A stretch of 64,000 nucleotides of DNA, taken from positions 62,001 to 126,000 of the forward strand of contig NZ_WQPN01000005.1 of the NCBI RefSeq assembly GCF_018785315.1, in the 5' to 3' direction. The notes beneath the pieces were generated by a model. That model was not told the DNA's origin, did no database searches, and saw only the letters and a list, made by a program, of their open reading frames with translations. Source of the DNA: Clostridium sp. MCC353 (GTDB taxonomy: Bacteria > Bacillota > Clostridia > Lachnospirales > Lachnospiraceae). The first letter of the stretch is position 1, and each line of letters begins with the position of its first letter. Made by a program: the position numbers and the translations under genes. Positions 12,022-19,995 of this stretch are shown here, piece by piece.

Positions 12022-13077
12022 CTAAACACTCAGTATTTTTCTTATGAAAGACAACGCTGCGCCTGAAGCGCTGCAAAGTAAAAGCTGTTTTCTGTGCAGG
12101 ACAATGGCTGTCAACGCTGCCCGCCCGCCGTTTAATATCCCATTCCACTGATCGGTTTCTAAAGGAAGCCGGTCCAAAACCGGTTCCGCCGCAAATACGA
12201 CGGCCGCGCAGATCAGAAACGGGATAAAGCCCCGTCCCGTGTCATACCGTTTCAGCCTGTATCCGCCGCCTGCCGCTTTCCGTGATAAAATCCAAAAACA
12301 CCAGATAATTCCCATAAATAACGATAACCCGGCAAAGGCCAAATACAGTGCCAGCCCATAGTTTTTTTCCGCCGCAATCATCTGAAGGCTGCCCAGCCCC
12401 TGTCCGTTTATCCAGAATGAATAGGCCATGGTGCCTGTCATGAAACCCATCAATAAGGCGGAAGCGGCCTGCATCAGGCGGGAAGCGGCCACGATAAGAC
12501 CTTTGATCCTGTTTACCACACGGTCACCAAAACTCTTCACCTGATGGTTGTCCTGCTCTTCAATAGGCCTGGCATCGCTCCTGCCCTGCCTTAAATGACT
12601 TTGCAGTTCCGGTTCTTTCACATCCCGCTCTGCAGGAAGTTCCTCTTGTTTGATACGGCGGCGTTTAGTCTTCGTTTTCTTTACAGCCTTCTTTTCTTTT
12701 GGCTTGCTGCCGGTCTTTTCCGGTTTTAGCGGGGCTTTATAACGGAATGGCGCCTGGAGAACCTGCGGCTTGCTTTCACGAGCGTGAAGATCGATTTCCT
12801 GCCAATCGGAATCCGGTTCCGCGCAATCTGCATTAACTGCATCATCCGCATCATTTGCATCATTTGCATCATTTGCATCATTTGTATCATTTGTATTATC
12901 CGCATCATATATATCATCTATTTCATATGTTTGGTTTAAAATCAATTGTTCAAATCCGTCATCCTCATAGGGTGTCATCGGATCATCTAAAAAATAGGTA
13001 TCTTCTAAGCGGAGAGGGGCACCACAGTTATTACAATAGTTGCCGTCTGCTTCATGTCCACATTTAGGGCAAATCAT
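12022..13077 (-). CDS. Zinc-ribbon membrane protein with Asp/Asn/Ala repeat
   Basis: 351 residues. An N-terminal zinc ribbon has Cys at 3, 6, 15 and 18 (CPKCGHEADGNYCNNCGAP). An acidic linker around residues 55-80 repeats Asn-Asp-Ala and is encoded by a 9-bp tandem DNA repeat. A Lys/Arg-rich stretch (about 115-145) follows, and then four hydrophobic segments between about 200 and 350. The family is common in Firmicutes; it is often annotated only as zinc-ribbon domain-containing protein and its role is unknown. The start follows GGAGGA. The next gene upstream also begins with a zinc ribbon, but the two proteins are otherwise unrelated. Confidence 0.75.
   Translation of the reverse strand: MICPKCGHEADGNYCNNCGAPLRLEDTYFLDDPMTPYEDDGFEQLILNQTYEIDDIYDADNTNDTNDANDANDANDADDAVNADCAEPDSDWQEIDLHARESKPQVLQAPFRYKAPLKPEKTGSKPKEKKAVKKTKTKRRRIKQEELPAERDVKEPELQSHLRQGRSDARPIEEQDNHQVKSFGDRVVNRIKGLIVAASRLMQAASALLMGFMTGTMAYSFWINGQGLGSLQMIAAEKNYGLALYLAFAGLSLFMGIIWCFWILSRKAAGGGYRLKRYDTGRGFIPFLICAAVVFAAEPVLDRLPLETDQWNGILNGGRAALTAIVLHRKQLLLCSASGAALSFIRKILSV
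12852..12896. repeat. 9-bp tandem repeat inside the zinc-ribbon membrane gene
   Basis: About five head-to-tail copies of CATTTGCAT / CATTTGTAT on the plus strand, coding for the Asp-Ala-Asn linker. Nine bases keep the reading frame, so copy number can change the linker length without breaking the gene. Confidence 0.8.
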
Positions 13078-13257
13078 GTTTTCTTCCTCCTGTTTCTTAT
13101 GCGGTTGATCAGCTTATGTAGTTAAAATCCTAAGCTGAGATTCAGCATTTTTCACCGCTGAAAATAGCGAATCATGATATAGAGGTAATCATAGCACATG
13201 AACCTAAAAATAAACAGCAAGTTTTCCTGTCGATCTGATTAATATTTTTGCAGCCTG

Positions 13258-14463
13258 TTATTCTCCATAAGTAAGTTTGTATTCAATGGTATCTAACAAT
13301 CCCTTTTTTGCTTTTTTCACTTCCAGCAACTTCTTTTTTTCATCTTTAAACTGTTCTTTCAGTTCAAGAAGCCGGCTACTTTTCTCGTAGATTTTCAACT
13401 GCAATTCCTTTTTTTCTTTTCCTCTAAAAAGTCCAAGAGAAGCAGCCTGGGATTCTAAATCTGCTATTTCACTTTCTAACGACTGTTCTTCTAAAACTTT
13501 AGGATTATTAAGTATTTGTCTGTCTATATCTGCAATTTGTTTCCTTAAATCCGCCCGCTCCATTTCAAGCCGCTGTTTCTCTTTGGGATTTTCTTTCCAA
13601 TATGCCTCGGCTTTTTCCTGACCTTCTTTTTCCTTTCGCGTTAAATATGCTTGTTCAGCTTGTTCGGCCCTTAATTCCATTTCCTTCATATTCGAATCTC
13701 TGAGGCGCATAGCTTCATAAGTGAGACGGGAACCGTATACATCCAGCCGATTATTTATGGCAAATGTTTCATATTTATATTGTATTGCGCACTCTCTAAG
13801 TAATCTCCGCAATTCACGGTGTTTGATAAGAGCTTCATCAGATACCTTTTTTGTCAATGCAACTGCCTCATTCGCAAGATTGTCCATGACCTTGATGGCA
13901 GATGCATCAAATTTTCTGCACTCTTCTCCCGCTGTCACATAGTTTATTTTCGTGTAATTTTTAAATGTTTCTTCTATTATCTCATGGTCATCCAATTTTA
14001 TTATAGAGGCTTTTATCATATCTGCCACTGTAGTTAAATAGTGTGTATAAACTAGCAGTTCTACACTTTCTTTATCATCAGATGCGTATTCTATCGCATT
14101 TCTGCCTGCAACAGCAATTTCCGCCACCCTGGCATCACCTACAGTACCGATGAAGGTCAATGATTTCATTTTTATAATCCATGCATCTACACATTTAGGC
14201 GATAGTTCTAATGCCTTGTTAGCATAATCAAAAGCAGACTGCCCGTTTTTGCCATCCAACGCATTATTCCCAATTTCCAGATAATTTTTAATTAAGCTGC
14301 TATTGTCCGCTTTTATAGTGCCGGCTGCCTCTACACTGCCTTCAAACATCAATTTTCTAGCTTCTTCAACCGTATATTTACACCCGCAAGTTTGGCAGAC
14401 AAACAAGCCATCCTGCTTTATCAAGTCATTTGCACCGCATAGTTCACAAGCGAATTGTTTCAT
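13258..14463 (-). CDS. Zinc-ribbon protein with TPR-like and coiled-coil regions
   Basis: 401 residues. The start is the ATG at 14463, directly behind GGAGGA; a longer frame to 14514 runs into upstream repeats. The N-terminus carries a zinc ribbon (CELCG at 6-9, CQTCGC at 23-28) of the TFIIB type. Residues about 60-120 resemble a tetratricopeptide repeat (GNNALDGKNGQSAFDYANKA). The last 150 residues are strongly charged with heptad character, predicting a long coiled coil. No signal peptide or membrane segment is seen, so it is probably a cytoplasmic scaffold or adaptor. Its function is unknown. Confidence 0.75.
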   Translation of the reverse strand: MKQFACELCGANDLIKQDGLFVCQTCGCKYTVEEARKLMFEGSVEAAGTIKADNSSLIKNYLEIGNNALDGKNGQSAFDYANKALELSPKCVDAWIIKMKSLTFIGTVGDARVAEIAVAGRNAIEYASDDKESVELLVYTHYLTTVADMIKASIIKLDDHEIIEETFKNYTKINYVTAGEECRKFDASAIKVMDNLANEAVALTKKVSDEALIKHRELRRLLRECAIQYKYETFAINNRLDVYGSRLTYEAMRLRDSNMKEMELRAEQAEQAYLTRKEKEGQEKAEAYWKENPKEKQRLEMERADLRKQIADIDRQILNNPKVLEEQSLESEIADLESQAASLGLFRGKEKKELQLKIYEKSSRLLELKEQFKDEKKKLLEVKKAKKGLLDTIEYKLTYGE

Positions 14464-14612
14464 TATTCCTCCATACCGGAGCGTTTTTTTTTGCGCATTA
14501 ATTACGTTACGCAAATAATGCGTTACGCAAATGATGCGTTACGCAGGCACGCGCTGAGAATTTTTGTATCCCAGTCGTGAATCAAATTTGTGGCTCCGAC
14601 ACAAATTTTACA
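14464..14612 (-). promoter_or_regulatory. Leader shared with the GLUG surface protein gene
   Basis: Read from the start codon upstream, this stretch holds GGAGG in the context ACGCTCCGGTATGGAGGA, then three 16-bp repeats, then GACTGGG, then an inverted repeat around AAATTTGTG / CACAAATTT. The same order of parts occurs upstream of the gene starting at 25703. Confidence 0.4.
14506..14553. repeat. Three 16-bp tandem repeats upstream of the zinc-ribbon/coiled-coil gene
   Basis: GTTACGCAAATAATGC, GTTACGCAAATGATGC and a diverged third copy beginning GTTACGCAGG. They lie directly upstream of the start of the gene at 14463, so they may affect its promoter. Confidence 0.75.
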
Positions 14613-14613
14613 T

Positions 14614-14651
14614 AAAGGGTGAAGGGATTTTCGAAAAAGCCTTCACCCTTT
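14614..14651. repeat. Dispersed palindrome, copy 1; probable terminator of the 14697 gene
   Basis: Arms of 19 bases with two mismatches meet at TTTTCGAAAA (AAAGGGTGAAGG with CCTTCACCCTTT outermost). A half-copy (TTTAAAACATGAAGGC) follows at once. The core GTGAAGG-ATTTTCGAAAA-CCTTCAC recurs in the perfect palindrome at 41170. Confidence 0.7.
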
Positions 14652-14696
14652 ACTTTAAAACATGAAGGCTTTTTCGGCAAGACATTCATTCCTGAT

Positions 14697-15383
14697 TCAT
14701 CCAATGATTCTGCGTATCTCATCGTCATCGGCGTCCGGCAGAAGCAGGATGAGATGATTGAATATGCGGGTTCTGGATTCCTCAGGCTCCCGTTTATATG
14801 CCTGGCGGAGGAAGTCTTCACCGAATAAGGTCTCCGGCGCGGCATACCGGGCCAGGCCCCAGCCGTATGGATTTCCCAATTTATCTTTGGCATATTCGAA
14901 ATCGGCCACGGTCAGATACGTCTGCATCTGAAGCCTTGTGATAATCGTATCAAATCCCTTTTTTCCCTGCTTTCCATATCCACAGGCCGCTTTGATTTCT
15001 TTTGTGAGCATGGAACCATTTTCCCGGGTGGTCTCGTAAATCTCCTTATCTTTTCTGGAAGCCAGGCCGTCCTCATAGCGGGCGTCGAAATCATAACCGT
15101 CCCTTCTCCAGTTGCACAGGTCCGGGAACCACTCTCTGCTGACGAATCCAGCCTTTCCGCGGAAGAGTTTTCCGTAGGCGCACTGTTTTCCCCGGGCTAC
15201 AGGACCTTTCCATTCCCAGGGGCCGTCATTTTCCCTGGAAAACCACAGTTCCTGGGGCGTGTATTCTTCTACCGAAAATCCATCAAATTCATTTTTGAAA
15301 AATGGCAGGAAACCGAAATCCTGAACAAGGGCTTCCAGTTCCCGGGGAGAAGTTATCCAGCGTTTTTTACTTTTTACTCCCAT
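14697..15383 (-). CDS. Uncharacterised 228-residue protein, possibly AlkZ-related
   Basis: The start follows AGGAGG. There is no signal peptide or membrane segment. Notable stretches are ENDGPWEWKGPVARGKQCAY, KLFRGKAGFVSREWFPDL and SMLTKEIKAACGYGKQGKKG, and these look like a winged-helix DNA glycosylase relative. I recall similar Clostridial proteins annotated as AlkZ-related, but this is from memory and not certain. If correct, it would act on damaged DNA or be a non-catalytic homologue. It is apparently a single gene, with the palindrome at 14614 as its likely terminator. Confidence 0.5.
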   Translation of the reverse strand: MGVKSKKRWITSPRELEALVQDFGFLPFFKNEFDGFSVEEYTPQELWFSRENDGPWEWKGPVARGKQCAYGKLFRGKAGFVSREWFPDLCNWRRDGYDFDARYEDGLASRKDKEIYETTRENGSMLTKEIKAACGYGKQGKKGFDTIITRLQMQTYLTVADFEYAKDKLGNPYGWGLARYAAPETLFGEDFLRQAYKREPEESRTRIFNHLILLLPDADDDEIRRIIG

Positions 15384-15444
15384 GACCGTTCCTCCTGAGT
15401 TTTTACTTCGTATCTTTTTTGCATCCGATTATCCTATAATCCAG

Positions 15445-15855
15445 TTAGGATAAGGCTTTTACCGTAAAATCATCCAGCTCGCCGCCGAAATATTTATCCA
15501 GCACCTGTTTGAATACGGGATTTTGGCTCACGATAAAAAACAGGGTCATGGATGATTTCAGTTTCATGTCATCCGGCCAGCCCATGACTTGGGCGGGGTC
15601 GTTGGATTTCAGTTTCAGCAGTTCCCCGGAGATTTCCAGCAGGCGGGCTCCTAAAATGGGGTGGGCCATATAGGCTTCTGCCTCGGCCCGGTCCTTTATG
15701 GCATAGTACTGGGTGGTCGGACTGAATCCCAGGCCCTTGATCTGCGGGAAAATATACCATATCCAATGGCTCACTTTCCGGCCGTTTTTAATCTCTTGAA
15801 GGGCCTGGGGGTAGCTGCTTTCCTGGGCGGTCAGGAAACGGGTTAGTTCGTTCAT
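15445..15855 (-). CDS. DUF1810 family protein
   Basis: 136 residues. The start is the ATG at 15855 behind GGAGG; a longer frame begins 15 bases upstream without a good site. The protein has the family hallmarks RKVSHWIWYIFPQIKGLG near the N-terminus, YYAIKDRAEAEAYMAHPILG in the middle and SSMTLFF near the end. DUF1810 proteins are small cytoplasmic calpastatin-named proteins of unknown function. It is probably transcribed alone or together with the 14697 gene, whose start lies 62 bases downstream. Confidence 0.88.
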   Translation of the reverse strand: MNELTRFLTAQESSYPQALQEIKNGRKVSHWIWYIFPQIKGLGFSPTTQYYAIKDRAEAEAYMAHPILGARLLEISGELLKLKSNDPAQVMGWPDDMKLKSSMTLFFIVSQNPVFKQVLDKYFGGELDDFTVKALS

Positions 15856-16245
15856 ATTTTCCCTCCACATAATTCATACGTTAATGGTTTCATTGCACAC
15901 ATCTCTATTGTACGCCATTTTTGAAATCAGCTTTTCATATTTTTACGCCGCAATCATAGACTTCTCAACCAACAAACTTATATAATACCTTATATACAAT
16001 ATAAGCTGAATTACAAATTGCGTCAACAATGTATTAATGTGAAAGTTCAAACAGGTCCGAACTGTTACGCATTAATCTCCCATTTACAAATGTAAGTACG
16101 CCTTTGTTCGTTTGACACCGCCCATTCTGCAATATATAATAATTTTATCACCTGATTCAGAACAGGAATTACCGTGATATATTAACCACATCTTTCAAAA
16201 GCCGGAACTAAAATCACGCGCCATTTATAAATCGGAGGTAACTCT
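15856..16245. other. Gene-free gap of 390 bp
   Basis: AT-rich, divergent promoter region between the DUF1810 gene and the DUF5655 gene. It contains one 30-bp mobile-element footprint (16039-16068). Apart from a TATAT-rich stretch near 15980 (tatataatacc / ttatatac) I see nothing else definable. Confidence 0.6.
16039..16068. mobile_element. 30-bp mini-element with IS66-like ends, copy 1
   Basis: The left end is GTGAAAGTTC and the right end GAACTGTTAC, separated by AAACAGGTCC. The flanking 8-mers are GTATTAAT (16031-16038) and GCATTAAT (16069-16076), a target-site duplication with one change. The same ends and flank pattern recur at 18386, 32848 and 39168. Confidence 0.65.
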
Positions 16246-16620
16246 ATGAGCACTGAAGAACTGCTGTTTTTTGACAAAACACCGGAAATGATGCCTCTTT
16301 ACGAGACCCTGAAGAATAAGCTGATGACTTCCTATCCCGACATGACAATAAAAGTCACAAAAACCCAGATATCGTTCCGCAGCCGCTACGTATTCGCCAT
16401 GGCCTCTCTGCCGTGGCGGAAGATCAAGGGATGGCCGGAAACGTATCTTCTGGTTTCCTTCGGCCTGCCCGCAAAGAAGGAATCCCCGCGGATTGCACAG
16501 TCTGTGGAGGCCTATCCAAACCGCTGGACCCATCATGTGATCGTGGAGCAGGAAAATGAAATCGATGAAGAACTCCTGGGCTGGATTCAGGAAGCCTATC
16601 AGTTTTCCATGATAAAGTAA
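16246..16620 (+). CDS. DUF5655 family protein
   Basis: 124 residues. The start follows GGAGG. The protein has the pattern VTKTQISFRSRYVFAMASL, then YLLVSFGLPAKKESPRI, then YPNRWTHHVIVE and a C-terminal WIQEAYQFS. This matches the small uncharacterised DUF5655 domain as I remember it. No catalytic motif is recognisable; conserved Arg, Trp and His residues in the YPNRWTHH stretch suggest a binding site. It converges on the macrodomain gene, with only two bases between the stop codons and no terminator visible between them. Confidence 0.75.
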   Translation: MSTEELLFFDKTPEMMPLYETLKNKLMTSYPDMTIKVTKTQISFRSRYVFAMASLPWRKIKGWPETYLLVSFGLPAKKESPRIAQSVEAYPNRWTHHVIVEQENEIDEELLGWIQEAYQFSMIK

Positions 16621-16622
16621 TT

Positions 16623-17405
16623 CTATGCTTCCAGCATACGCCGGTAAATTTCCAAATCCTGACCGGTAAATACATTAAAGATGACCTGCCGGACGGTCTG
16701 ATCTGATTCCAAAAACTCCGTAACCGTCTTCACAGCGATCTCTGCCGCCTGATCCTGGGGAAAATGAAACACGCCTGTGGAAATGCAGCAGAAGGCAACG
16801 GATTCGATCCCATGGGCCCGGGCCAGTTCCAGGCAGGAACGGTAACATCCCGCTAACAGCTCACAGTCTTTTTGGTTGGGAGTTCCGTAAATAATTGGGC
16901 CCACCGTGTGCAGCACATATTTACAAGGCAGGTTATAACCCGGCGTGATCTTGGCTGTACCGGTCTCTTCTTCATGCCCCTGGGCCTGCATGATCTCATT
17001 GCACCTGATTCTGAGCTGAACGCCTGAAAATGTGTGGATGATATTATCAATACAGGAGTGACAGGGCTGGAAGCAGCCCAGAAGGGCGCTGTTGGCGGCA
17101 TTTACGATGGCATCGCATTTCAGGGTTGTAATATCGCCCTGCCAGAGATAAATCCGGTCATTCACCTTGGACGGTTTAAGTCCGGCGGCATCTGTGACGC
17201 CCCGCTCTTTCACCCGCTCTGTGAGGTATTCATCCTGAATGTCCAGAAACTCTTTACGGGCCGGATAAGGGGGGCGGATATTGAACAGGGAACGCAGAAG
17301 CTGTTTCTGTCCTGTTTGGTCCTTTGGTATTCGGATATCTTTGTATTCCGGCATTTCATTCATCAAGGCATGGATTAAAAAGAGCCGTTTTTCTTCCTGA
17401 TTCAT
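16623..17405 (-). CDS. Zinc-containing macrodomain protein, predicted ADP-ribosyl hydrolase
   Basis: 260 residues. Residues about 83-258 form a macrodomain: GDITTLKCDAIVNAANS near 90-106, the GTAKITPGYNLPCKYVLHTV strand, and a CISTGVFHFPQ phosphate-binding loop. Between them, LLGCFQPCHSCIDNIIHTFSG supplies Cys and His residues, the insertion expected of zinc-binding macrodomains that accompany class-M sirtuins. It should remove ADP-ribose from proteins modified by the sirtuin encoded directly upstream. Its ATGA start overlaps the sirtuin stop, so the two are translationally coupled. The N-terminal 80 residues are an extra helical region. Confidence 0.9.
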   Translation of the reverse strand: MNQEEKRLFLIHALMNEMPEYKDIRIPKDQTGQKQLLRSLFNIRPPYPARKEFLDIQDEYLTERVKERGVTDAAGLKPSKVNDRIYLWQGDITTLKCDAIVNAANSALLGCFQPCHSCIDNIIHTFSGVQLRIRCNEIMQAQGHEEETGTAKITPGYNLPCKYVLHTVGPIIYGTPNQKDCELLAGCYRSCLELARAHGIESVAFCCISTGVFHFPQDQAAEIAVKTVTEFLESDQTVRQVIFNVFTGQDLEIYRRMLEA

Positions 17406-18340
17406 ACTATCTCCTTCCCCAATAAATCCTCCACGCTTTTTTCCATATTCCCGCCAATTCCAACCGCCCGTTCACCCGCTTCTTCAGGCACAAATGCCTC
17501 ATCTAAGTTCAGGCGGATGAGGGACAGGTTCTCATGGTCCCGTACCATTTTTTCAAAGGGGTAACGGATGATAACCGGGGTATTAAAACCGGCTCCCAAT
17601 TCCAGCAGAACCGTTTTCTTATCCATACATTCATTTAAAAATGAGCTGAAATTCCGTTCGGCCTCATGCCACTTCTCATCTTCCACAAAAAACTGGTCGC
17701 AGCGCAGGTTCATCTCCATCGGCCCGCCGCAGACCGGGCACTTGGGGACCAAAAAAGAAGGTACGGCGCAGTCTTTTCTGGCCTGATCCATACGGCGGAA
17801 CAGGCTGATTCCGTCATAAGTCTTAGGATGGCAGCCTTTCCGGCACTGGATCAGCCCATAATCCCCCTGGGCGGCAAAGATTTTCTGCTCAGAAAATCCG
17901 GTGAGATAAAACTGATGATCCACATTGGTGGTGAGCACAAAATGAGATTTCTTCTCTGCCAGTTTACGAACTTTTTCATATAAAGGCAGAGGGCCGGGAA
18001 GAATCCGGTTAATCATGACGCTCTTAGACCAGTATCCCCACTTGGCTTCTTCCGATGGAAATGGGTAAAAACCGGCGCTGTACATATCGCTCATATAGGG
18101 GCCGCCGTATTTTTCAATAAATTCCCTGAAATTATCCCTGAACCGGCGGCCACCCATGGATAGTCCGGCGGCCGTGGACAGACCTGCTCCGGCTCCGATC
18201 AGAATATAATCCGCTGATTCGATCATCCGGGCTGCTTTGGCGATCAGCTCTTCATACGGGCTCTTTTGAAATATATAGGCTTCAGCGGGTATTCCGCTAA
18301 TGAAACTGTTAAATGTAACCTTCCTCTTTTCAGACAACAT
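17402..18340 (-). CDS. Class-M sirtuin (SirTM-type), predicted protein ADP-ribosyltransferase
   Basis: 312 residues. Of the possible starts I choose ATG 18340, six bases after AAGGAG; the frame remains open upstream to 18553 across repeats. The NAD site has GAGAGLSTAAGLSMGG (49-64) and TTNVDHQF (N139). Where ordinary sirtuins have a catalytic His, this protein reads AAQGDYG (Q158), the Asn/Gln arrangement reported for SirTM enzymes that ADP-ribosylate lipoylated carrier proteins. A zinc site is formed by C166, C170, C201 and C204. In pathogens the operon also has a GcvH-like carrier and a lipoate ligase; neither is seen here. Confidence 0.9.
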   Translation of the reverse strand: MLSEKRKVTFNSFISGIPAEAYIFQKSPYEELIAKAARMIESADYILIGAGAGLSTAAGLSMGGRRFRDNFREFIEKYGGPYMSDMYSAGFYPFPSEEAKWGYWSKSVMINRILPGPLPLYEKVRKLAEKKSHFVLTTNVDHQFYLTGFSEQKIFAAQGDYGLIQCRKGCHPKTYDGISLFRRMDQARKDCAVPSFLVPKCPVCGGPMEMNLRCDQFFVEDEKWHEAERNFSSFLNECMDKKTVLLELGAGFNTPVIIRYPFEKMVRDHENLSLIRLNLDEAFVPEEAGERAVGIGGNMEKSVEDLLGKEIV

Positions 18341-18385
18341 GTCCATCTCCTTCCCATTCCCGGAAATCCTGTCCCTTTGCAAATG

Positions 18386-18415
18386 GCAACAGTACAGACA
18401 GGTCTGAACTGTTAT
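18386..18415. mobile_element. 30-bp mini-element with IS66-like ends, copy 2
   Basis: GCAACAGTAC, AGACAGGTCT, GAACTGTTAT. The flanks are TGCAAATG (18378-18385) and TGCAAACG (18416-18423), an 8-bp duplication with one change. It lies 46 bases upstream of the sirtuin start, between it and the Rrf2 gene. Confidence 0.65.
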
Positions 18416-18468
18416 TGCAAACGTCATATCCCGGGAAGTATATGACGCGCCAGGCAGGGGCTTTCCAT

Positions 18469-18540
18469 CTAGTGCTCCATCCGGCCAGAAACTATACTTC
18501 CAGCACTGGCAGTATAGTTTCTGACTGGATGGAGCACTAG
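18469..18540. repeat. 72-bp near-perfect palindrome
   Basis: It begins CTAGTGCTCCATCC and ends GGATGGAGCACTAG, with inner arms CAGAAACTATACT / AGTATAGTTTCTG around a short loop. The outer end contains the stop codon of the Rrf2 gene. A smaller palindrome, CGTCATA...TATATGACG, lies just beside it (about 18422-18447). Confidence 0.85.
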
Positions 18541-18977
18541 TTTTCACGTTCATTACGCATTTCTATCTCTTTTACCACATCTTCTATGGTGAATTTCTTC
18601 ATCTCATCTTCCATCGCTTTCTGGATGTCACTCAGCCTGCCATCCAGGGCAAAGTGAATATTCTTCCCCACCGGACACTTGGGGCAGGGATTTTCATGAA
18701 AATGAAACAGGGTCCCGTTCTCGATCAGATCCACGGCACGGTAAATGTCATAAAATGTGATCTGGTCCGGACTTTTTACAGCAGAGATGCCTCCGGTTCC
18801 CCGGGCTACGGTGATCAGGCCCGCATTTTTAAGCTGAAGCATAATTTTCCGGATAATGACCGGGTTGACATTGATGCTGGAAGCCAGAAACTCGCTGGTA
18901 ACTTTATAGTCTTTTTCAAACATGCGGATACAGGCAAATATATGAACCGCTATTGTAAATCTGCTGGATATCTGCAT
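18537..18977 (-). CDS. Rrf2 family transcriptional regulator
   Basis: 146 residues. The start is the ATG at 18977 behind GGAGG (MQISSRFTIAVHIFACI); the frame is open a little further but without a site. The N-terminal winged helix reads FLASSINVNPVIIRKIMLQL and the wing GLITVARGTGGISAV. Three Cys in the ENPCPKCPVGKN stretch could bind a metal or iron-sulfur cluster or sense redox state. It is upstream of, and in the same direction as, the sirtuin/macrodomain pair and probably regulates it and itself. The stop codon lies inside the palindrome at 18469. Confidence 0.9.
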   Translation of the reverse strand: MQISSRFTIAVHIFACIRMFEKDYKVTSEFLASSINVNPVIIRKIMLQLKNAGLITVARGTGGISAVKSPDQITFYDIYRAVDLIENGTLFHFHENPCPKCPVGKNIHFALDGRLSDIQKAMEDEMKKFTIEDVVKEIEMRNEREN

Positions 18978-18999
18978 GGCAGCACCTCCTCTTTCTCTC

Positions 19000-19028
19000 A
19001 TTGTAAATCTCTACAGTTGTAATGTCAA
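19000..19028 (-). promoter_or_regulatory. Promoter of the Rrf2 gene
   Basis: Minus strand TTGACA (19028-19023), a 17-base spacer and TACAAT (19005-19000). The spacer and -10 box carry a repeated TTACAA motif, a plausible self-regulation site. Confidence 0.65.
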
Positions 19029-19220
19029 TGGTTACATCAAAACCCATTACATAATTAGAAGGGAACTGATTACTGAACTCCTTTTCATTAACGCTTGTTG
19101 GTTGATGGGGACTTTTCTTTTGACAGATTTTACAGTATTATAATAAAAAAGGGAAAAGATTATGAAATTGAAAAGATCAGGTAATAAGCTATATTTTAAA
19201 GATACTCAATAAGAAGACAG

Positions 19221-19436
19221 GTGGCAAATTTAATCGTTAATATATTATCTGAGAACAAGTTTATTAATGTGGAAGAATATATTATGGGGCCGTCAGAAGA
19301 CATTTATAGGTGTACTATACATAACCATGAATTTCAGTTTGTATTCGACTTAGATTATGGTTGCTGGTTTCAGTCAAATGATTTAGAAGCATTGGATTTA
19401 TTAATAGAGTTATTTTTTGATACAATACCGCAGTAA
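19221..19436 (+). CDS. Small acidic protein of unknown function
   Basis: 71 residues from a GTG start; an internal ATG at 19284 is the alternative, and neither has a strong ribosome site. I do not recognise it. It is acidic and rich in aromatic residues (HEFQFVFDLDYGCWFQS, then LDLLIELFFDTIPQ), a composition like small immunity proteins that protect against a toxin, but there is no toxin gene nearby. It lies in an AT-rich patch (about 19.05-20.7 kb) of small genes of differing type. Confidence 0.45.
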   Translation: MANLIVNILSENKFINVEEYIMGPSEDIYRCTIHNHEFQFVFDLDYGCWFQSNDLEALDLLIELFFDTIPQ

Positions 19437-19533
19437 ATGGTGCGGTTCTATAGAAGCTGGTAATAAGAAATGTGAACAAAATAACTGTTATGGACGAAAA
19501 GATTTGAGGAAGCAGAACAGATAATGGGATATA

Positions 19534-19821
19534 TTGGAGTGCCGGGAGGTGATTTTACTGGCTGATAAAGTAAAAGAGTTACTTTCGAAGATTAAAAATC
19601 AGAAAAAAGCAGAAATTAGGCTAAGAGAAAGTACACTTCCCGGAGACCAGTTGCTTTACCGTTTATGCTACAGCCCGCCCCAAACAAAAGAAGGGTGGTT
19701 AAAACTGCATGAAGACGTACATAAATTTTTACACTCTGACGGCCCGGAAAACAAAAAGCAAAGTCTGATGCAATATACAGAAATGCTCGCTATGATTATC
19801 AGCGGATATGATAATCCATAG
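19534..19821 (+). CDS. Small charged helical protein of unknown function
   Basis: At most 95 residues. The first codons are uncertain: a GGAGG overlaps the GTG at 19550, and this or a neighbouring rare start is possible. The sequence is Lys/Glu-rich and helical (KVKELLSKIKNQKKAEIRLR, then GWLKLHEDVHKFLHSDGPEN). I do not recognise a family. It is followed by a clear terminator at 19827, which supports it as a real transcription unit. Confidence 0.45.
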   Translation: MECREVILLADKVKELLSKIKNQKKAEIRLRESTLPGDQLLYRLCYSPPQTKEGWLKLHEDVHKFLHSDGPENKKQSLMQYTEMLAMIISGYDNP

Positions 19822-19826
19822 AATTA

Positions 19827-19858
19827 ATACCACTAGTTAGGGCTGGTGGTATTTTATT
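19827..19858 (+). terminator. Terminator after the small helical protein gene
   Basis: AATACCAC and GTGGTATT form the stem, with TTTATTTG following. Confidence 0.7.
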
Positions 19859-19995
19859 TGTTGCGATATTGCAACAGTAAACCAATCGGCTAGAAGGATA
19901 AAAAGAGACGAAAAGGTTAAGAGATAGAGGTAGAGACTCCTCAGAAACTGCGGTATAATCAAAAGAAAAAAAACACGGTGCAGGAGGGGCTGATT

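Noticed and set aside
12852-12896. CRISPR-like repeats
   Set aside because: 9-bp units without spacers inside a coding region.
14506-14553. Plasmid-type iterons or a CRISPR array
   Set aside because: Only three 16-bp copies without spacers, no replication or cas gene nearby; treated as a promoter-region tandem repeat.
17402-18553. Longer start for the sirtuin gene up to 18553
   Set aside because: The extension runs through a palindrome and mini-element and into the Rrf2 gene, with no ribosome site; ATG 18340 has AAGGAG at good spacing.
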